64,000 bases of DNA, taken from NCBI RefSeq assembly GCF_007655135.1, contig NC_045132.1:22810354-22874353 (forward strand), written 5' to 3'. Position 1 is the first letter of the stretch, and each line of letters starts with the position of its first letter. A model generated the notes under the pieces. The model was not told the origin of the DNA. It saw only the letters and a list, made by a program, of their open reading frames with translations, and ran no database searches. The DNA is from Punica granatum (lineage: Eukaryota; Streptophyta; Magnoliopsida; Myrtales; Lythraceae). Made by a program: the position numbers and the translations under genes. Shown one piece after another: positions 59,458 through 64,000 of this stretch.

Positions 59458-59998
59458 CATTGTTATCAGAATCGGACCGGACCGGCCGGATCGGGAACCG
59501 GCACCATGTCCGGTCCGTTCTGTTGGAAAACCCAAGTTGCAGAAACAAACCGTTAGACCTATTGAACTGGCCGGTTTTTGAGAAAAACTCCATTGAATCG
59601 GCCGGTTTTATGAGTTTCCACTTTTTTTTTAATATAAAAATTATTAGGTTGTGTGAGGATTTGAACCCACGACCTCTTACTTCCCATACTAGCGTGCTAG
59701 TAACCAAGCCATCACTAATTTCTTGTTCTTTTAACTTCATTTTAATGTACTTATTAAAATCCAACATTTATTTTAGAGTAAGAAATATTAAATATATACA
59801 TTTTCTTACATTATTCTTATATTTATTTGAAATCATCATACTTCTATCATAATTATTATAATTTTTTTAAATAATATGAATACTTATTTTATTTTAATTA
59901 AACATGCGATTCGACCCATCGAACCCCTGGTTGGACCCATAAACCCATGAACCCATACCCATTCCGGTTCATCATCCGATCCGGTTCTGATAACACTG
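59458..59998. mobile_element. Non-autonomous hAT-type element, 541 bp
   Basis: Ends are CATTGTTATCAGAATCGG and, reversed, CAGTGTTATCAGAACCGG. A perfect 8-bp direct repeat CATTAAAC flanks it (59450-59457 and 59999-60006), the hAT target length. Repeated CCGG(T/A)CCGG motifs occupy both subterminal regions. There is no transposase. A tRNA-like segment lies inside on the minus strand. Confidence 0.88.
59649..59725 (-). other. tRNA-like segment inside the hAT-type element
   Basis: On the minus strand a perfect B-box GGTTCAAATCC (59658-59668) follows TGGCTTGGTTACTAGC, an A-box-like stretch, at tRNA-like spacing, with CGCTAGTATGGGAAGTAAGAG between. The acceptor stem does not pair well, so it is not a functional tRNA gene; a SINE head or captured tRNA is more likely. 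Confidence 0.45.
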
Positions 59999-60672
59999 CA
60001 TTAAACTCTCGAATGCTAAATAGTCGCACCGAAAAAAATAAAAAATAAGCGAGATATTGAGTTTGAATCTTATGAATACACAAAATCTATAATTAATAGA
60101 GTTTTATTATTTAGTGGGCCCATCCATATTGAAATTGAATTAGTCATATCCATTAACATTCAAATAGTAAGCAAACTGGAAAAATTAAAGATTGAATTAA
60201 AAAAAAATAAAAAGGAGAGGATGGGTCCCGCTGTTGGGAAAATCCACCCCTCTCACATCTTCCTTCTAGGAAGGGTTTATCATCTGGAGAGTCTTATTAT
60301 TTAGTAGAGCTGATCTGGATTGAAATTAAATTAGTTGAGATTACATTGACTCAGAATCAATAAGTATATCAGAAAAAAATTTTAAAAAGGAAAAATTTAA
60401 AAATTTAAAAGATAAGAGGCTAGCGATCTCTATGCTTGATAAAAGAATAGTTTTAGTTTTGTTTAATGATGATACTTTCGGATCATTTCATATTTATTTT
60501 CCGATATATATATATATATATATATAAATGTTGTACATATGAGAAATAATGTGTATATATATATACATATATATATATATGTATGTAATTAGGGGGCAGA
60601 TTTGCAGAGAGAGTACAACTCACAAACACAGTTATGCCTTTTATGCTCCCACACGGGCCATACATATACATT

Positions 60673-60764
60673 AACCCTAAGAACCCTAACACCAACCCTA
60701 GTTTTTCAGACAACTCCATGTGACACTTTTTGCCCTTTTTTCTTGCCCTAACCCTAATCACCCT
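60673..60764. repeat. Cluster of telomere-like CCCTAA motifs
   Basis: Five or so AACCCTA(A/G) units occur within 92 bp (about 60673, 60682, 60694, 60745, 60751). They are spaced, not a head-to-tail array, so they look like telo boxes or a degraded telomeric insertion. Confidence 0.5.
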
Positions 60765-62185
60765 GCTCTTCATCAAAAACCTAACCGTCACCTATATAAT
60801 AAATTGTATATGATGGAAAAAAAAAGTTCAGATATTGAAAAGCATGCAAGTCGGAATCGATTGTACGAGACTACGAGTGTGTGTACCGAGAGGCGAGATT
60901 GTTAATTATTTTAACATGATGCGAATCTCAGTTTTTAAGATTACACAATTCAAATGATTTATATATATGTATATTGCCATCATCGGTTTGATTGAAACAA
61001 CAATATATTAGTAAATTCATTTGGGGTGGATGATTGGGATATTGTCATAAATTTTTATTTCAAACCGATTATAAAATATGTAACCCTGATTATTTCCTTT
61101 GTAATTGGCTACTCCTGCACTTCTGTCATTCTTCTCTGACGTGGATCGTTTGGCTAACAAATTCATGGACAGGGTTGATTGACAGAAGCCCAAGAGGAAG
61201 GTCCATCGCTAGAATCGAGCTATTTTCTATTTTAGTAATTTCCATTAATTTCCTAGTATTCTTATTTTTGACAACTAAGATATTTATTTGCTAAAGTACC
61301 TTCTTTTTTTTGATAAATGCTAAAGTACCTTATTGTTATACTTAATGTTGGAAGACTACGTTTTGGATTATTATGCATTGAAGATTAAAGGTTTAAGAGA
61401 TTTTTTTCTCTATTGTATTCTATCATTTTGTGACCATTACGTCATTCTTTTTGATATATTATTGTCAAAGACTTGATTTTTAACTCTTAGAATTTTGTGA
61501 TTTTACTTTTCATGACAAGTCAATTAGTGATGGGAACTTCAATTTAATGGACTCGTGAAAAAAATGCAAGATCATTCAGTAAAAATCATATATTAGAAAT
61601 TAGTTGAGTTCATCAAGTCAAAAGTTGAACTAATTTATTACCATTTTTAATCTATGTAAGGGCAATTAAACGATTTATACTTGGTTAAAAAGAATTGTAA
61701 TTTGCCGGAACATTGGCATAGCAATAAATATTTAATTATTTTATTTAATTAAAAATGGTGTATATATTAATTTAATAACTTTGGAGGGGAGAAAATCAGA
61801 GAAAGGCAAAGGGGAACAGTGGGAAACCGAAGAGATGGGGGGGAAGAAGGAACAAGTTCTGACTCTGGGCAGCCGCCGGTGTAATCATTCTGAAAACGAT
61901 AATCAAAACCAGAAAGGACCAGAGAGTATGTATCCCTCCTCCTCTCCTGGGCTGATCTTCATTTTCCCAAAAAAAAAAGTTAAATAAATTAATAATATTT
62001 AAAAAATAGCAAAGAATTAATTTTCGGTATGATAATTTTACATCTTAATGGACTGATCGAACTAAACTGAATTGATCGGAACTTATTGAATTTCCAAATA
62101 TTCGAGTACACAATCTAAACAATAGTACATAATTTATATATTGAAGAAATAGCTTTTTTTTTTTTTAATATACTTGCCCGAAAAT

Positions 62186-62190
<5 letters not shown>

Positions 62191-62230
<40 letters not shown>
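62191..62230. repeat. (CT)20 microsatellite
   Basis: An uninterrupted 40-bp CT repeat on the plus strand. Confidence 0.95.
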
Positions 62231-62234
<4 letters not shown>

Positions 62235-63181
62235 GTTACCGCTGCATGCTCGATCGAGACTTGTTGATGCTGACCCATTTTCAGATATGTCGTTCCATTG
62301 AATTCCTGTTTATTATTATTATTATTATTGTCGTTATTTTTCAGCTTTCAATTCTTCGATGGTCAGGTGCAATATAAATCAAAACAAGAAAAAAAGAAAA
62401 GAAAAGAAAAGAAAAGAAGATGGTAATAAGCTATGATTGATTTTTGGACGATGGCCAAAGTTTGTCATGCTTGGTATTTTTTGCTGGATTCTCTTTGTTA
62501 GTTGAAGATTTGATTGAAAGTATGTACAATTATTATATGAGTCTGTTGAAAAAAGAAAGAAACTTATCTCGTGTCTGTAAAAATTTTGTTGTGCATGTCA
62601 AAGGCTGATCAAATTTCAATTGCGCAGAGGAACCAAATTCATGCCAGTACTTTCGACAGGATTATGTTTATCATCGTGAGTTCGAGTTAAGAGGTTTTAT
62701 TACTAAATGTTTGTGATATCGAATCGCTTCCAATCATAGGTATGTATGTAGTAAGGCATATATCTCATGGAAGAACAACTTTAAAGACACCAAAAATATC
62801 GTCGGGAGATTCACCTGACAAACAATACGTAGTTGTCAATATCACTCTCCTTCCATAACCATAATTTGCTGTTCTTCGAGAACAGTAGAGTGAGTTGTAG
62901 AAGACGTAATATTTCACTGGCAAAATTTAATGCCTTAGCTGGCACGGAAAATTAACCCAATAATATAAATTGGCAGGCCATGGACATCATCATGAAACCT
63001 TCATTAACTGACTAACAACAGAGTTGAATTCTTGCACAGAGAATTTCACCCGGCCCTTTCATGGTCTGCACTGCAGAGGAAATTTCATTTTATTATTATT
63101 ATTATTTACTCTTTTTTTTTAACGTATAAATAGGTCCATGGTCTCTCTGCTGATCAGAATATGCTTTACTGTGTGCAACCC

Positions 63182-63182
<1 letters not shown>

Positions 63183-63218
<36 letters not shown>
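63183..63218. repeat. Compound (TA)n(GT)n microsatellite
   Basis: Seven TA units run directly into about eleven GT units. Confidence 0.9.
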
Positions 63219-64000
63219 AATTAGTTGCCTAAAATGTGATGCCACCATACACGGAATAGGCCACGGTGAAGAGATAATTGTGTATATAGTCATACATCTT
63301 TCCGACCGGTTCTCTGAATTTTTCTTCGTCTAGCAGACAATAACATGTTAGCTAGGGATCGAGTTATACAGAAGTTTCTATTAAGAATAGACAGAAAATA
63401 TTGTTATGATCACGACAGCTTATAATAGCATTGTAGACATTACTCAGTAACAATTTCAAGGCCGTATACTCTTCTGGTTTCTCTAATTTGTCCATAATCG
63501 TATAAGATCTACTGAATTTCCTTGATCATCCAGTACACCACTTGACATTTCCTTGCAGATAGAGTATGAAGTTCCAATGTGTTTATGAATAGAAGGTTGT
63601 GTGTCATGTAAAAACAAGTCAATGACGTTGGATGAATATAGTCAATTTCGTAGTTAAAAATTCACAAAAAGACTTATGCCTTAATTGATGATGGGTTTAG
63701 GTCACAACCCTTGGCGGGGTGTCATCGCAACCAGATATATATTGGGAAGGATAACACATGTAGAGTTTGGCAAGTGCAATCAGCACAATACTTCCCTACC
63801 AATACATCTTAAGGAATCGTCTTGACCCTCTGCTAAATCGTTAGATTAATTTGATTGTGATGTGATTCATATTATAAAATGTTAATCTGACTTATAGATG
63901 CATGCTACGATTCTTAAAAAAGAAAAAAAAACGACAATTTTTCGTAAATTCGTTAATAGATGATTCATAATTCCAATTTATCCACTCGTGCTAATTGGTG

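Larger units (their letters stand above)
60007..64000. other. AT-rich intergenic sequence to the window end
   Basis: No gene is supported. It contains the telomere-like cluster listed below, a (TA)n pair near 60505-60580, a purine-rich stretch at 61780-61930, (CT)20 at 62191-62230, (TTA)n near 62311-62330, (AAAAG)n near 62393-62416, and (TA)n(GT)n at 63183-63218. Open frames are short and mostly low complexity. Confidence 0.45.

Noticed and set aside
59649..59725. Functional tRNA gene
   Set aside because: The B box is good, but the acceptor stem does not pair and the segment sits inside a transposon.
61781..61987. Coding start of a further gene (68-codon frame)
   Set aside because: Purine-rich low-complexity frame, with no domain and no downstream exon that I can connect.
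62191..62230. CRISPR-like or structured repeat array
   Set aside because: It is a simple dinucleotide repeat; no spacer pattern is found anywhere in this eukaryotic window.

Overview
This window is nuclear DNA from a flowering plant, most likely a woody eudicot. The evidence is split genes with GT-AG introns, two chloroplast-targeted membrane proteins, plant-only protein families (ARO-type armadillo, PADRE/DUF4228, PHT2;1, TAP1-type ABC half-transporter), a tRNA-iMet-primed copia element and many plant-type TIR elements in AT-rich spacers. The repeat style would fit Myrtales such as pomegranate, but I cannot prove the species from sequence alone.

Layout. 1-0.3 kb: last exon of a probable Sel1-repeat F-box gene (+). 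0.8-2.6 kb: intronless ARO4-like armadillo-repeat gene (-). 4.5-4.95 kb: ribosomal protein RPL27A/uL15 (-), with a telo-box and site II promoter upstream. 5.3-7.2 kb: two LINE/RNase H remnants and a Tourist-like MITE. 7.7-13.0 kb: an 18-exon gene for a chloroplast ABCB26/TAP1-type transporter (+), including one GC-AG intron. 13.5-18.9 kb: a very young copia retrotransposon (-) with identical-looking 687-bp LTRs and a 5-bp target duplication. 19.1-21.3 kb: a broken cinnamoyl-CoA-reductase-like gene (-). 21.8-27.7 kb: a 12-exon gene for a proline-rich/RS-rich nuclear-type protein (+), divergent from the pseudogene across a site II-rich spacer. 28.4-28.9 kb: DUF4228/PADRE gene (+). 29.5-31.9 kb: plastid phosphate transporter PHT2;1 (-). 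36.2-37.2 kb: PB1-domain gene (+).

38.5-50.0 kb is a direct segmental duplication. Each unit carries a four-exon aldo-keto reductase (AKR4, codeinone/chalcone-reductase-like) and the start of a long-TIR DNA transposon. The first gene is intact; the second has one extra G in exon 4 and is predicted to lose its C terminus. A decayed copia copy lies between the units, fused directly to the broken end of the transposon in unit 1.

50.5-64 kb is AT-rich and holds no gene I can support. It contains clear non-autonomous transposons: a 616-bp foldback with a perfect 9-bp target duplication (Mutator-type), a 541-bp hAT-type element with a perfect 8-bp target duplication and an internal tRNA-like B box, and a 179-bp TIR MITE. 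It also has many microsatellites and a small cluster of telomere-like motifs.

No operon-like or novel multi-gene system is visible. The notable material is structural: the AKR duplication and its decay, the young copia insertion beside a pseudogene, and several well-delimited TIR elements.
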